From Melioribacter roseus (GTDB lineage Bacteria > Bacteroidota > Ignavibacteria > Ignavibacteriales > Melioribacteraceae): 64,000 bases of DNA. The position numbers were made by a program, and so were the translations under genes. Below the pieces are notes generated by a model. That model was not told the origin of the DNA and ran no database searches. It saw nothing but the letters and a program-made list of their open reading frames with translations. Each line of letters begins with the position of its first letter. Positions within the stretch are counted from its first letter, which is position 1. Shown one piece after another: positions 1 through 8,771 of this stretch. Location: contig DYHH01000001.1 of NCBI GenBank assembly GCA_020724265.1, forward strand, positions 278,782 to 342,781, written 5' to 3'.

Positions 1-404
1 TCTGGCAGCTTGGTTTTGGTCTTGCCTGCTGTGCAATAGAAATGATGGCAACTTCAGCTTCTCATTATGATTTTGATAGATTTGGTGTAATACCGAGACC
101 TTCACCAAGACAAAGCGATATAATTATTATTTCCGGAACTGTAACTTTGAAAATGGCATTGAGAATAAAAAGACTTTATGAACAAATGCCTGATCCAAAA
201 TATATAATTTCAATGGGAAGCTGCTCAAATTGCGGCGGTCCTTATTGGGAGCATGGATATCATGTCTTGAAAGGAGTCGATAGAGTTATTCCGGTTGATG
301 TATTTGTGCCGGGGTGTCCTCCGCGTCCTGAAGCTTTGTTGGAAGGATTACTTAAGCTACAAGAAAAAATTAGAATGGAAACTTTGAGAAAAAAATCAGT
401 ATGA
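1..404 (+). CDS. nuoB: NADH-quinone oxidoreductase subunit B (5' truncated by window edge)
   Basis: Peripheral-arm subunit of complex I that binds the N2 [4Fe-4S] cluster, the last cluster before quinone. The reading frame is open from base 3 and begins inside the family signature ([10 protein letters not shown]), so the true start lies outside the window and the methionines at 42 and 45 are internal. The adjacent cysteine pair at the beginning, GSCSNCGG, and [11 protein letters not shown] supply the four cluster ligands. The stop overlaps the nuoC start (ATGA), which indicates translational coupling. Family assignment is certain; only the length is unknown. Confidence 0.97.
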   Translation, partial: WQLGFGLACCAIEMMATSASHYDFDRFGVIPRPSPRQSDIIIISGTVTLKMALRIKRLYEQMPDPKYIISMGSCSNCGGPYWEHGYHVLKGVDRVIPVDVFVPGCPPRPEALLEGLLKLQEKIRMETLRKKSV

Positions 405-931
405 AAAAAGCCGAAGCTATTTTTGAAATACTAAAAAATAAATTTCCAGATGCCGATATTCAGATCGATTCGGAAACACCAACAGAACCTATAATTTCAA
501 TTCCTCCCAAAAGAGTTTATGACATTTCTCTTTTCTTAAGAGACGAAGAAGGATTGTTATTTGACAGTTTAATGTGTTTATCAGGTGTTGATGATGCTAA
601 CGGTGAAAAAATTAAACAAGAAGATGATTCCGAAATTATTAAAGGCGGAACTCTTAGTGTTTATTATCATTTATATTCAGTTTCCTTAAAACACAAGGTA
701 ACAATTAAAACTTCTGCAGATAGAGAGAATCCCGAAGTCGATTCTGTTGAACCTGTCTGGAAAACAGCAGATTGGCATGAAAGAGAAGCATATGATATGT
801 TTGGAATTATCTTTCTTAATCACCCTAACCTGCAAAGAATTCTAATGCCCTATGATTGGGATGCAGGCTATCCATTAAGAAAAGATTATAAAAATCCTGA
901 ATTTTACAAAGGCATGAAGGTTCCTTATTAG
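401..931 (+). CDS. nuoC: NADH-quinone oxidoreductase subunit C
   Basis: The 30-kDa peripheral subunit of complex I, 176 residues, stand-alone rather than fused to NuoD. Family hallmarks are visible around residues 123-165: [12 protein letters not shown], then [11 protein letters not shown] and YPLRKDY. It starts within the nuoB stop codon (four-base overlap). Its end is intact, and the stop at 929-931 is followed within six bases by the left arm of the inverted repeat that encloses the next gene. Normally nuoD would follow closely; here it starts 468 bases later. Confidence 0.97.
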   Translation: MKKAEAIFEILKNKFPDADIQIDSETPTEPIISIPPKRVYDISLFLRDEEGLLFDSLMCLSGVDDANGEKIKQEDDSEIIKGGTLSVYYHLYSVSLKHKVTIKTSADRENPEVDSVEPVWKTADWHEREAYDMFGIIFLNHPNLQRILMPYDWDAGYPLRKDYKNPEFYKGMKVPY

Positions 932-936
932 ATATA

Positions 937-961
937 AGTATCAAGATATGAGTATCAAGAT
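937..961. repeat. Left arm of 25-base inverted repeat around the four-helix-bundle gene
   Basis: Two copies of AGTATCAAGAT (937-947 and 951-961) separated by three bases. The reverse complement of 1363-1387 gives the same two copies separated by a different triplet, so 23 of 25 positions can pair. The arm begins six bases after the nuoC stop and ends 28 bases before the ATG of the enclosed gene. Such repeats are typical borders of intervening-sequence-type elements coding for four-helix-bundle proteins. Confidence 0.85.
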
Positions 962-989
962 TATTTCAAAAAAAATAAGGATTTAGTTT

Positions 990-1352
990 ATGCATAATTT
1001 CAAAGAGTTAAAAATTTGGCAGGATTCAAAGAATCTTGTTATAGATATTTATAAAAAAACCGAAAATTTTCCTAAAGAAGAAATTTTTGGTCTAACAAAT
1101 CAAATTAGGAGATCGGCAGTTTCAATTCCTTCTAATATTGCTGAAGGATGCGGGAGAAATTCAGATAAGGATTTAATTAGGTTTATAGATATTGCAAATG
1201 GTTCATCTTTTGAATTGGAAACACAATTAATTATTGCACATGAACTTGGTTATGTGGATGAAGAAGACTTTAGATATTTTGACGACAAATTGAGTGAGAT
1301 ACAAAAAATGAATTACGGTTTCAGAAACAATTTAATTAATAAGACAAATTAA
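990..1352 (+). CDS. Four-helix bundle protein of the 23S rRNA intervening-sequence (S23/IVP) family
   Basis: A 120-residue all-helical protein with the family hallmarks: FKELKIWQ near the start, FGLTNQIRRSAVSIPSNIAEG in the middle (residues 36-56) and FELETQLIIA near 75. The family was first seen inside intervening sequences of 23S rRNA genes; relatives act as accessory proteins of diversity-generating retroelements. No reverse transcriptase or variable repeat is seen here. The gene sits between nuoC and nuoD in the same orientation and is bounded by long inverted repeats, so it looks like a mobile or domesticated insert transcribed with the operon. The molecular function is not known. Confidence 0.88.
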   Translation: MHNFKELKIWQDSKNLVIDIYKKTENFPKEEIFGLTNQIRRSAVSIPSNIAEGCGRNSDKDLIRFIDIANGSSFELETQLIIAHELGYVDEEDFRYFDDKLSEIQKMNYGFRNNLINKTN

Positions 1353-1362
1353 CTTACTTAGT

Positions 1363-1394
1363 ATCTTGATACTTACATCTTGATACTTGATACT
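1363..1394. repeat. Right arm of inverted repeat around the four-helix-bundle gene
   Basis: Two copies of ATCTTGATACT (1363-1373 and 1377-1387) plus a partial third copy TTGATACT ending at 1394. They are the reverse complement of the left arm at 937-961. The arm runs to five bases before the nuoD ATG at 1400, so the nuoD translation-initiation region is made of repeat sequence and contains no recognisable Shine-Dalgarno motif. Confidence 0.85.
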
Positions 1395-1399
1395 GACAA

Positions 1400-2515
1400 A
1401 TGGCGATAAAAACTGAAGAAATGGTATTGAATATGGGACCTCAGCACCCTTCTACTCATGGGGTTCTGCGGCTCGAATTGATTCTTGAAGGTGAATTGAT
1501 TGTTGATGTAAAACCTCATGTCGGTTATCTTCATCGCTGTTTTGAAAAGCACTGCGAAGCAATGACTTATCCCCAGGTTGTCCCTTACACTGATAGGATG
1601 GACTATCTTTCTTCAATGTACAATAATTTCGGATATGCAGTTGCTGTGGAAAGATTACTCGGAATTGAGGTACCGGAAAGAGTTGAATACATTAGGGTAA
1701 TTATGGGTGAGTTACAACGTATCGCATCCCACCTTGTTGCCATCGGGACTTATGGACTTGATATAGGAGCGTTTACCCCCTTCTTATATTGCTTTAGAGA
1801 TAGAGAAAGAATTCTTAGTTTATTCGAAATGACATGCGGTGCACGATTACTCTACAACTATATTTGGGTCGGAGGTTTATCGCATGACCTGCATCCCGAT
1901 TTTGTAAGACTAACCCGTGATTTTCTAAATGACTTTAAGCCCACAATTAAAGAATTAAACAATCTTCTCAGCTACAATAAAATTTTCATTGAAAGAACTG
2001 CTAATGTTGGAGTGCTTCCGCTAGATACCGCAATAAATTATGGAATGACCGGTCCAAATCTACGTGCGAGCGGTTTAGCTTTTGATTTAAGAAGAGAAGA
2101 TCCGTATTCCATTTATGACCGTTTTGATTTTAATATTCCCGTTGGTGAAGGAACTCACGGTACTGTCGGTGATTGCTGGGATAGATATTATGTTCGTGTT
2201 CTTGAAATGTACGAAAGTATAAGAATTATTGAACAAGCTTTGGATAAGTTACCGGAAGGTGATGTCACTTCTGCAATTCCGAAAAGAATAAAACCGCCGA
2301 AAGGAACTATTTATACAAGAGTGGAAAATCCCCGGGGTGAACTTGGTTATTTTATAATTAGTGACGGATCATTAAATCCTTTTAGAGTAAAAGTAAGGGG
2401 TCCTTCTTTCATTAGTCTGGAATTAATGGGTGAACTTTGTAAAGGACATCTTGTTTCCGATGTGGTTGCAGTATTAGGAAGTATTGATATAGTTCTAGGC
2501 GAGGTTGATAGATAA
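1400..2515 (+). CDS. nuoD: NADH-quinone oxidoreductase subunit D
   Basis: The 49-kDa subunit of complex I, 371 residues, lining the quinone site together with NuoB. The N-terminal signature NMGPQHPSTHGVLRL (11-25), VGYLHRCFEK near 42-51 and the C-terminal RGELGYFIISDG with GSIDIVLGEVDR are all present, so the chain is complete. The start lies directly after the repeat arm. The stop is immediately followed by the nuoH ATG. The genes for the NADH-input module (E, F, G) that often follow D are absent here. Confidence 0.97.
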   Translation: MAIKTEEMVLNMGPQHPSTHGVLRLELILEGELIVDVKPHVGYLHRCFEKHCEAMTYPQVVPYTDRMDYLSSMYNNFGYAVAVERLLGIEVPERVEYIRVIMGELQRIASHLVAIGTYGLDIGAFTPFLYCFRDRERILSLFEMTCGARLLYNYIWVGGLSHDLHPDFVRLTRDFLNDFKPTIKELNNLLSYNKIFIERTANVGVLPLDTAINYGMTGPNLRASGLAFDLRREDPYSIYDRFDFNIPVGEGTHGTVGDCWDRYYVRVLEMYESIRIIEQALDKLPEGDVTSAIPKRIKPPKGTIYTRVENPRGELGYFIISDGSLNPFRVKVRGPSFISLELMGELCKGHLVSDVVAVLGSIDIVLGEVDR

Positions 2516-3586
2516 ATGTACGAACTGTTAAAAGACATATTCGGTAATGATATTATTGCTTACATAATTGGTGCTGCATTACCATTATTTGTATTTATCC
2601 TTCCTTTCGCCTTATTCGCGGTATACTTGGAAAGAAAAATTTCTGCATTTATGCAGGACAGGTTAGGTCCTATGCGCACCGGTCCATACGGATTATTACA
2701 AACTATTGCTGATATATTAAAACTCATTCAAAAAGAAGATATAACTGCTTCAGAAACTGATAAAAAGTTTTTTAATCTTGCACCTTATTTAGTTTTTGCT
2801 GGAAGTTATGCTGCGTTTGCCGCTATTCCTTTCAGCGGTATGTATATTGGCTCTAATGTTGATGTCGGCATATTCTTTATAGTTGCTATATCTTCTTTGG
2901 TTGTTGCCGGATTATTAATGGCGGGATGGGCATCCAACAATAAATATTCATTACTTGGTGCAATGCGTTCTGCTGCCCAAATTATCAGTTATGAAATCCC
3001 TACTGTTCTCATCATTTTAACTATTGTTATGGTAACAGGTACATTAAGCCTGGAAAAGATCAGTCAAATGCAAACAGCATATTTTTGGAATTGGATGATT
3101 TTCGGAGGTGCCGGTTGGGGTTTAACCAAATTTTTATTATTCCCTTTCATGGTAGTTGCATTTATAATTTTCTATATAAGTTCCTTAGCAGAAGTCAATA
3201 GAACTCCCTTCGATATACCTGAAGCAGAATCGGAATTGGTTGCCGGGTATCATACTGAGTATTCAGGAATGAAATTCGCTATGTTTTTTCTTTCGGAATA
3301 TGCTAACATGTTCGCAGTCTCGGCAATTGCAGTAACATTATTTTTAGGCGGGTATCAATCACCTTTCGGATATTTAGGCAACACTTTAGGTATAAGCTGG
3401 TTAATTCCAATAGAACAACTTTTCTGGTTTACTTCAAAAGGAATTTTCTTTGTAACAATTCAAATGTGGTTAAGATGGACCTTACCTAGATTAAGAGTAG
3501 ATCAACTTATGGCTGTCTGCTGGAAATATTTGATACCTTACGCATTTGTAAATTTAATAATAGTAGGAATTATAACTTTACTTTAA
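2516..3586 (+). CDS. nuoH: NADH-quinone oxidoreductase subunit H
   Basis: Membrane subunit of complex I that joins the quinone-reducing arm to the proton-pumping arm; 356 residues with about eight or nine hydrophobic segments. Characteristic cytoplasmic loop sequences are seen: ERKISAFMQDRLGPMRTGPYG (39-59) and AEVNRTPFDIPEAESELVAGY (226-246). It begins directly at the nuoD stop and ends two bases before nuoI, so it is co-translated with its neighbours. Confidence 0.97.
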   Translation: MYELLKDIFGNDIIAYIIGAALPLFVFILPFALFAVYLERKISAFMQDRLGPMRTGPYGLLQTIADILKLIQKEDITASETDKKFFNLAPYLVFAGSYAAFAAIPFSGMYIGSNVDVGIFFIVAISSLVVAGLLMAGWASNNKYSLLGAMRSAAQIISYEIPTVLIILTIVMVTGTLSLEKISQMQTAYFWNWMIFGGAGWGLTKFLLFPFMVVAFIIFYISSLAEVNRTPFDIPEAESELVAGYHTEYSGMKFAMFFLSEYANMFAVSAIAVTLFLGGYQSPFGYLGNTLGISWLIPIEQLFWFTSKGIFFVTIQMWLRWTLPRLRVDQLMAVCWKYLIPYAFVNLIIVGIITLL

Positions 3587-3587
3587 T

Positions 3588-4193
3588 ATGAAGCAATACT
3601 TTAAAAATACTTGGGAAGGTCTTTATACAGTTTTTGTAGGAATGATAATTACTTTTAAACATCTATTCGTTCCTTCAGTTACTATTCAATATCCTTCTGT
3701 GAAAGTTCCTCTTCCCGAAAGAGTTAGAAATAGATTATATGTGAATATGGATGACTGTATCGGCTGCGATCAATGTGCTCGTGCTTGTCCGGTTAATTGC
3801 ATTACAATCGAAACAGTTAAATCCCTTCCCGAAGAAGATTTGGGAAAGACATCTAACGGTAAGAAGAAAGCATTATGGGTAACAAAATTTGATATTGATA
3901 TTGCAAAATGCTGTTATTGTCAATTATGTGTTTTCCCTTGCCCTACCGAATGTATATACATGACCGATGTTTATGAATTTGCAGAATTTGAACGTAACAA
4001 TTTAATATTCAATTTTGCAACACTTACAGCCGATGAAGCCGAAGAGAAAATAATCAATTATGAAAAAATGATGGCTGAGAAAGAAGCACAGAAAGCAGCT
4101 GCCGCAAAAGCTAAAGCTGAAGCTGCTGCCAAAACAAAAAAAGAAGATAATTCTACCGAAAAGAATAACGGTAAAGAAAAGGATTCGGAATAA
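3588..4193 (+). CDS. nuoI: NADH-quinone oxidoreductase subunit I (ferredoxin-like)
   Basis: Carries the two [4Fe-4S] clusters N6a and N6b that pass electrons to NuoB. Two C-x2-C-x2-C-x3-C motifs are visible: C57, C60, C63, C67 and C108, C111, C114, C118, each followed by P. At 201 residues it has a tail from about residue 155 that is almost only Ala, Lys and Glu, then an acidic/Asn-rich end. This low-complexity extension is not part of the Fe-S fold and its role is unknown. Confidence 0.96.
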   Translation: MKQYFKNTWEGLYTVFVGMIITFKHLFVPSVTIQYPSVKVPLPERVRNRLYVNMDDCIGCDQCARACPVNCITIETVKSLPEEDLGKTSNGKKKALWVTKFDIDIAKCCYCQLCVFPCPTECIYMTDVYEFAEFERNNLIFNFATLTADEAEEKIINYEKMMAEKEAQKAAAAKAKAEAAAKTKKEDNSTEKNNGKEKDSE

Positions 4194-4198
4194 ACTAA

Positions 4199-4696
4199 AT
4201 GTCAATTTACGATGTAATATTTTATTTATTTGCAATCTTGACAATAGGCTCGGGATATTTAGTAGTAACAAGTAAAAATATTGTCCACTCGGCATTCTAT
4301 TTACTTTTTACACTATTCGGAGTTGCAGGCTTATATGTTCTTTTAGCAGCTGATTTTATTGCCATCGTACAATTGATGGTTTATGTAGGAGGTATATTAA
4401 TCCTACTTTTATTTGGTGTGATGTTGACAAATAAAGTTACGGATGTAAAAATTAGAACCGGCACTATCCATATCATCCCGGCGGTAATCGGTACCGGGTT
4501 ATTGATGGGTGTTATTGTTTCAATGATGTTGAGAACAAATTGGAAATCAGAACCTGGCGAATTGCCTTTTACTACAACTTACGGTTTAGGTAGAATTTTA
4601 TTAACAGATTATGTTTTAGTTTTTGAACTTCTTGCAATGCTATTATTAATTGCACTTATCGGTGCAGCATCAATCGCAAGAAGAGATAACGAATAA
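4199..4696 (+). CDS. nuoJ: NADH-quinone oxidoreductase subunit J
   Basis: Small membrane subunit of complex I, 165 residues with five predicted hydrophobic segments. The segment VHSAFYLLFTLFGVAGLYVLL followed by ADFIAIVQLMVYVGGILILLLF (from about residue 50) is diagnostic. The gene lies five bases after nuoI and 14 before nuoK, in the conserved I-J-K order. Confidence 0.95.
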   Translation: MSIYDVIFYLFAILTIGSGYLVVTSKNIVHSAFYLLFTLFGVAGLYVLLAADFIAIVQLMVYVGGILILLLFGVMLTNKVTDVKIRTGTIHIIPAVIGTGLLMGVIVSMMLRTNWKSEPGELPFTTTYGLGRILLTDYVLVFELLAMLLLIALIGAASIARRDNE

Positions 4697-4710
4697 TCGG
4701 GAGTTATTAA

Positions 4711-5022
4711 TTGATAGAAGTTGGATTAAATCATTATCTTGTTGTTAGTTCGATTTTATTCTCATTAGGGGTGTATGGTGTCGTTACGCGTAAGAATGCC
4801 GTAATGGTATTAATGGGACTTGAACTAATTCTCAATGCTGCTAATATCAATTTTATAGCATTTGCTAAGTACGGTAATTTTGGTTTGGGCGGACAAGCAA
4901 TGGCATTGTTCGTAATAATCCTTGCCGCTGCCGAAGCTGCAATTGCATTAGCTATTGTATTAAATCTTTACAAGACATTTTCAAACGTCAATGTTGACGA
5001 AATCGATAAATTAAAAGAATAG
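4711..5022 (+). CDS. nuoK: NADH-quinone oxidoreductase subunit K
   Basis: Smallest membrane subunit of complex I, 103 residues, three transmembrane helices. MGLELILNAANINFIAF (from about residue 34) and the following helix with AAAEAAIALAI carry the conserved membrane-embedded glutamates of the antiporter-like (MrpC) fold. The start is a TTG at 4711, chosen because it begins the conserved N terminus and no in-frame ATG lies nearby upstream. Ends three bases before nuoL. Confidence 0.95.
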   Translation: MIEVGLNHYLVVSSILFSLGVYGVVTRKNAVMVLMGLELILNAANINFIAFAKYGNFGLGGQAMALFVIILAAAEAAIALAIVLNLYKTFSNVNVDEIDKLKE

Positions 5023-5025
5023 AAT

Positions 5026-7125
5026 ATGTCGGAAATTTCAATAATAAATATCTCTATAATTATTCTTCTGCTTCCATTAGTCAGCTTTGTTTTGCTAATA
5101 TTTTTCGGGAAGAAATTTCCTAAGTTATATTTAGCCGCGACAGGTGTTGTATTTGTAGCTTTGGTATTGTCTATTGCCGTCACTTTCGGAATGCTTACTT
5201 CATATTCCGGGGAGACATTATCATTTTCATTTACCTGGATTGATTTTGGAAATGTTCCTTCTATTGGTTTCCTCTCAATAGAATTAGGTTTTGAAATTAA
5301 CAATGTAACCGCATTGATGTTATTCGTAGTAAATTTAATCAGTGCATTAGTTCATCTTTATTCTATCGAATATATGCGGGGTGATATTAGATACACAAGA
5401 TATTTTGCTTACTTAGGCATCTTTACTTTTTCAATGCTTGGTATTGTTATTACCAACAATTTATTAATGATGTACATCTTCTGGGAATTAGTTGGTTTAT
5501 CTTCTTATCTATTGATTGGATTCTGGTTCGAAAAAGATTCAGCTTCCGATGCAGGGAAGAAAGCATTTCTTGTTAACCGTGTCGGTGATATTGGAATGTG
5601 GATAGGAATTTTAATTCTCTTTACACATTATAAAACTTTTACATTCTCAACAATATTCGAACAAATATCTTTAGGCAATTTGCCATTCGATAGTGCTGCG
5701 GCACTAACAACAGCCGGTATATTAATCTTTTTGGGGGCAGTCGGTAAATCCGCACAATTTCCGTTACATGTTTGGCTTCCGGATGCAATGGAAGGTCCTA
5801 CACCTGTTAGTGCGTTAATTCATGCTGCTACAATGGTTGCTGCCGGTGTTTATTTATTAGTAAAGATATTTGTAATTCTTACTGCTGATGCGATGCTTGT
5901 AATTGCCGTAGTTGGCGGAGTTACTGCGTTTGTTGCTGCAACAATTGCTCTAACTCAAAATGATATTAAAAAAGTTCTGGCTTATTCGACTGTTAGTCAA
6001 TTAGGTTACATGGTATTAGCTGTTGGTGTCGGCGCTTATGCATTTGCTTTTTTCCATTTAGTTACACATGCTTTCTTTAAAGCATGTTTGTTTCTTGGTT
6101 CCGGTTCGGTAATTCATGCAATGCATCATGAGCAGGATATTCGTTACATGGGCGGATTGAGAAAGAAAATGCCACTTACATATTATACATTTTTGATCTC
6201 TACCTTGGCAATCTCAGGTGTTCCGCTATTTTCCGGATTTTTAAGTAAAGATGGAATTCTTGCCGGCACACTTGCTTTCGGCAGTTTAACCGGTCATTGG
6301 TTACTTCCAATAATTGGATTTACCGTTGCGGCGATGACAGCATTTTACATGTTTAGATTAGTTATTATTACTTTCCACGGCGAACCTCGTAATAAAGAAA
6401 AATATGATCATGCTCATGAAAGTAAATGGGTAATGACTGCTCCGCTGGCTGTTTTAAGTTTACTTTCTATTTTTATCTTTTATACACCTAATCCTATTTC
6501 GGCAGATGCAGGTTGGTTCTTAAATAAATGGATTTCCACACCTCAAACAGTTGTACCGGCAGAAGCAAGTTTTGACTTTATGCAATCGGGAATGAATAAA
6601 CATGAAACCGGTTTAGCTCAGGAATCCGGTATAGTTCATTCTGTTCAATATACCGAAGCAATGCATCATGCACATTATCCCGCAATGTTTTTGTCTCTTA
6701 TCTTAGCCGGATTAGGAATATTGATTGCATTTATTTTTTATCAATGGAAGAAAGTTGATTTAGAAAAACTGACCGAAAAATTAAATTCACTTTATAAATT
6801 TTCTCTAAATAAATGGTACATCGATGAGTTTTATCATGCAACATTTATCAGTGGTACAATAAGAAGTGCGGATGCTTTATCCTGGTTTGACTATTATATT
6901 ATTGATGGAATTGTAAATGCAAGTGCATCTATTACACGTTTTGTCTCTAGATTAAGCGGTTGGTTCGATACTTTTATTGTTGACGGACTTGTTAATTTCT
7001 CTGCGCTCTTCAGCGGATTTATTGGTCTATCTTTTAGAAGATTACAAACCGGGAAAGTACAGACTTATATAGTATTTGTTGTATTTGCGGTCTTAGTACT
7101 GTTATTGTTTTTTAGACCGTTTTAG
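5026..7125 (+). CDS. nuoL: NADH-quinone oxidoreductase subunit L
   Basis: Distal proton-pumping subunit of complex I, 699 residues, with antiporter-type core and the long lateral helix at the C-terminal end. WELVGLSSYLLIGFW (about 149-163), FPLHVWLPDAMEGPTPVSALIHAATMV (about 245-271) and the lysine/histidine-rich channel segments are family-specific. A His-rich periplasmic/cytoplasmic loop near 540 (HHAHYP) precedes the final helices. ATG directly follows nuoK. Confidence 0.97.
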   Translation: MSEISIINISIIILLLPLVSFVLLIFFGKKFPKLYLAATGVVFVALVLSIAVTFGMLTSYSGETLSFSFTWIDFGNVPSIGFLSIELGFEINNVTALMLFVVNLISALVHLYSIEYMRGDIRYTRYFAYLGIFTFSMLGIVITNNLLMMYIFWELVGLSSYLLIGFWFEKDSASDAGKKAFLVNRVGDIGMWIGILILFTHYKTFTFSTIFEQISLGNLPFDSAAALTTAGILIFLGAVGKSAQFPLHVWLPDAMEGPTPVSALIHAATMVAAGVYLLVKIFVILTADAMLVIAVVGGVTAFVAATIALTQNDIKKVLAYSTVSQLGYMVLAVGVGAYAFAFFHLVTHAFFKACLFLGSGSVIHAMHHEQDIRYMGGLRKKMPLTYYTFLISTLAISGVPLFSGFLSKDGILAGTLAFGSLTGHWLLPIIGFTVAAMTAFYMFRLVIITFHGEPRNKEKYDHAHESKWVMTAPLAVLSLLSIFIFYTPNPISADAGWFLNKWISTPQTVVPAEASFDFMQSGMNKHETGLAQESGIVHSVQYTEAMHHAHYPAMFLSLILAGLGILIAFIFYQWKKVDLEKLTEKLNSLYKFSLNKWYIDEFYHATFISGTIRSADALSWFDYYIIDGIVNASASITRFVSRLSGWFDTFIVDGLVNFSALFSGFIGLSFRRLQTGKVQTYIVFVVFAVLVLLLFFRPF

Positions 7126-7157
7126 TGTGAATTAATAAAAATAGGTAATTATAAATC

Positions 7158-8759
7158 ATGATTGGATTTCCAATTTTAACATTGATCACCTTCCTGCCGA
7201 TAGTAGGAATGATCATTATTCTAGCAATGCCAAAGGACAAAAGTATATGGATTAAGTATACAGCTCTAGCGGCAACCGGATTCCAAGTTATGCTTGCGGT
7301 TATTTTGCTTGGGAATTATGATTATTCCGCCGGTGGAATTTTTCAAGCAGAAAGTTTCCAATTCATCGAAAAATTCAGATGGATTGAAATTACAGGTCTT
7401 TCATGGCTTGGAACTTTAAAAGTTGATTATTTTCTCGGCATCGACGGTCTAAGTATGCCGATGGTTTTATTAACTGCATTAATAAGTTTCATAGCAACAA
7501 TTTCTTCTTGGAACATTAATAAATCGGTAAAAGGTTACTTTGCTTTATTCTTGTTGCTTGATACCGGTATGATGGGTGTCTTTGTTGCTTTAGATTTGTT
7601 CTTGTTCTATGTGTTCTGGGAATTGATGCTTCTACCGATGTATTTCTTAATTGGAATTTGGGGTGGTCCTCGTAAAGAATATGCTGCAATTAAGTTCTTC
7701 ATCTATACATTATTCGGATCGATATTTATTCTAATTGTGATGATCGGATTATACTTCAGTGCTACCGAAGTTATTGCCGGAGGTGAAAGGGTATTTACAT
7801 TTAACATGCTTGCTTTGATGGATCAAGCAAATTACAGTGTTGATGGTATACTTTCGCCTTTTAATCCACACAATTTAAGATTCATTGCATACATTGCATT
7901 GTTTGTTGGATTTGCTATTAAGATACCAATGTTCCCCTTCCATACATGGCTTCCCGACGCACACGTTGAAGCACCAACACCAATTTCGGTTATTCTTGCC
8001 GGTGTTCTTTTGAAAATGGGTACTTACGGAATTTTAAGAATTAGTTATCCGATCTTTCCTGATATTACCCGGGATTTAATGTGGTACATAGCTTTGTTTG
8101 GAATGATAAATATTATTTACGGTGCACTCGTTGCACTTGCTCAAAAGGATTTCAAGAAACTAATTGCTTATTCTTCCGTCTCGCATATGGGTTATGTTTT
8201 GCTGGGAATGGCATCCCTTTCATCTACCGGAATTAACGGTGCTATATTCCAAATGTTCAACCATGGTACAATTACCGCAATGCTCTTTTTGATTGTTGGA
8301 GTTTTATACGATCGTTCACATACAAGAGGATTAAATGATTTCGGAGGACTCGCAACACAAATGCCTGCTTATACCGGGTTTGTTACTGTTGCATTTTTTG
8401 CTGCTTTAGGATTACCGAGTTTAAGTGGATTTATTTCCGAAGCTCTTGTATTTGTAGGTGCTTTTGGTGTAGAAAGTATTAGAGTCCTTACAATAATATC
8501 CATGCTTGGAATTCTTTTAGGTGCGGCTTATATACTTTGGACCTTGCAAAGAATATTCTTCGGTAAATTAAATGAAAAATGGGCACAATTAACCGATATT
8601 GATGCTCGTGAATATATTATGTTTATTCCTCTTACGGTTATTATTATTTTCTTGGGTATTTATCCTTCTGCAATGCTTGATATAATGAGCACTTCGGTAA
8701 ATACTTTAGTAGAGTTTGTGATTAACGGTGCAAACAATATTTCAATTAGCGGATTATAA
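7158..8759 (+). CDS. nuoM: NADH-quinone oxidoreductase subunit M
   Basis: Second antiporter-like pumping subunit of complex I, 533 residues, about fourteen transmembrane helices. FVFWELMLLPMYFLIGIWGG near residue 152 and FPFHTWLPDAHVEAPTPISVILAGVLLKMGTYG near 259-291 identify it as NuoM rather than L or N. Separated by 32 bases from nuoL and 12 from nuoN, consistent with one transcription unit. Confidence 0.97.
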   Translation: MIGFPILTLITFLPIVGMIIILAMPKDKSIWIKYTALAATGFQVMLAVILLGNYDYSAGGIFQAESFQFIEKFRWIEITGLSWLGTLKVDYFLGIDGLSMPMVLLTALISFIATISSWNINKSVKGYFALFLLLDTGMMGVFVALDLFLFYVFWELMLLPMYFLIGIWGGPRKEYAAIKFFIYTLFGSIFILIVMIGLYFSATEVIAGGERVFTFNMLALMDQANYSVDGILSPFNPHNLRFIAYIALFVGFAIKIPMFPFHTWLPDAHVEAPTPISVILAGVLLKMGTYGILRISYPIFPDITRDLMWYIALFGMINIIYGALVALAQKDFKKLIAYSSVSHMGYVLLGMASLSSTGINGAIFQMFNHGTITAMLFLIVGVLYDRSHTRGLNDFGGLATQMPAYTGFVTVAFFAALGLPSLSGFISEALVFVGAFGVESIRVLTIISMLGILLGAAYILWTLQRIFFGKLNEKWAQLTDIDAREYIMFIPLTVIIIFLGIYPSAMLDIMSTSVNTLVEFVINGANNISISGL

Positions 8760-8771
8760 TTTGGACTAACA

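Noticed and set aside
990..1352. Diversity-generating retroelement accessory (Avd) reading of the four-helix-bundle protein
   Set aside because: No reverse transcriptase, template repeat or variable repeat is present nearby.
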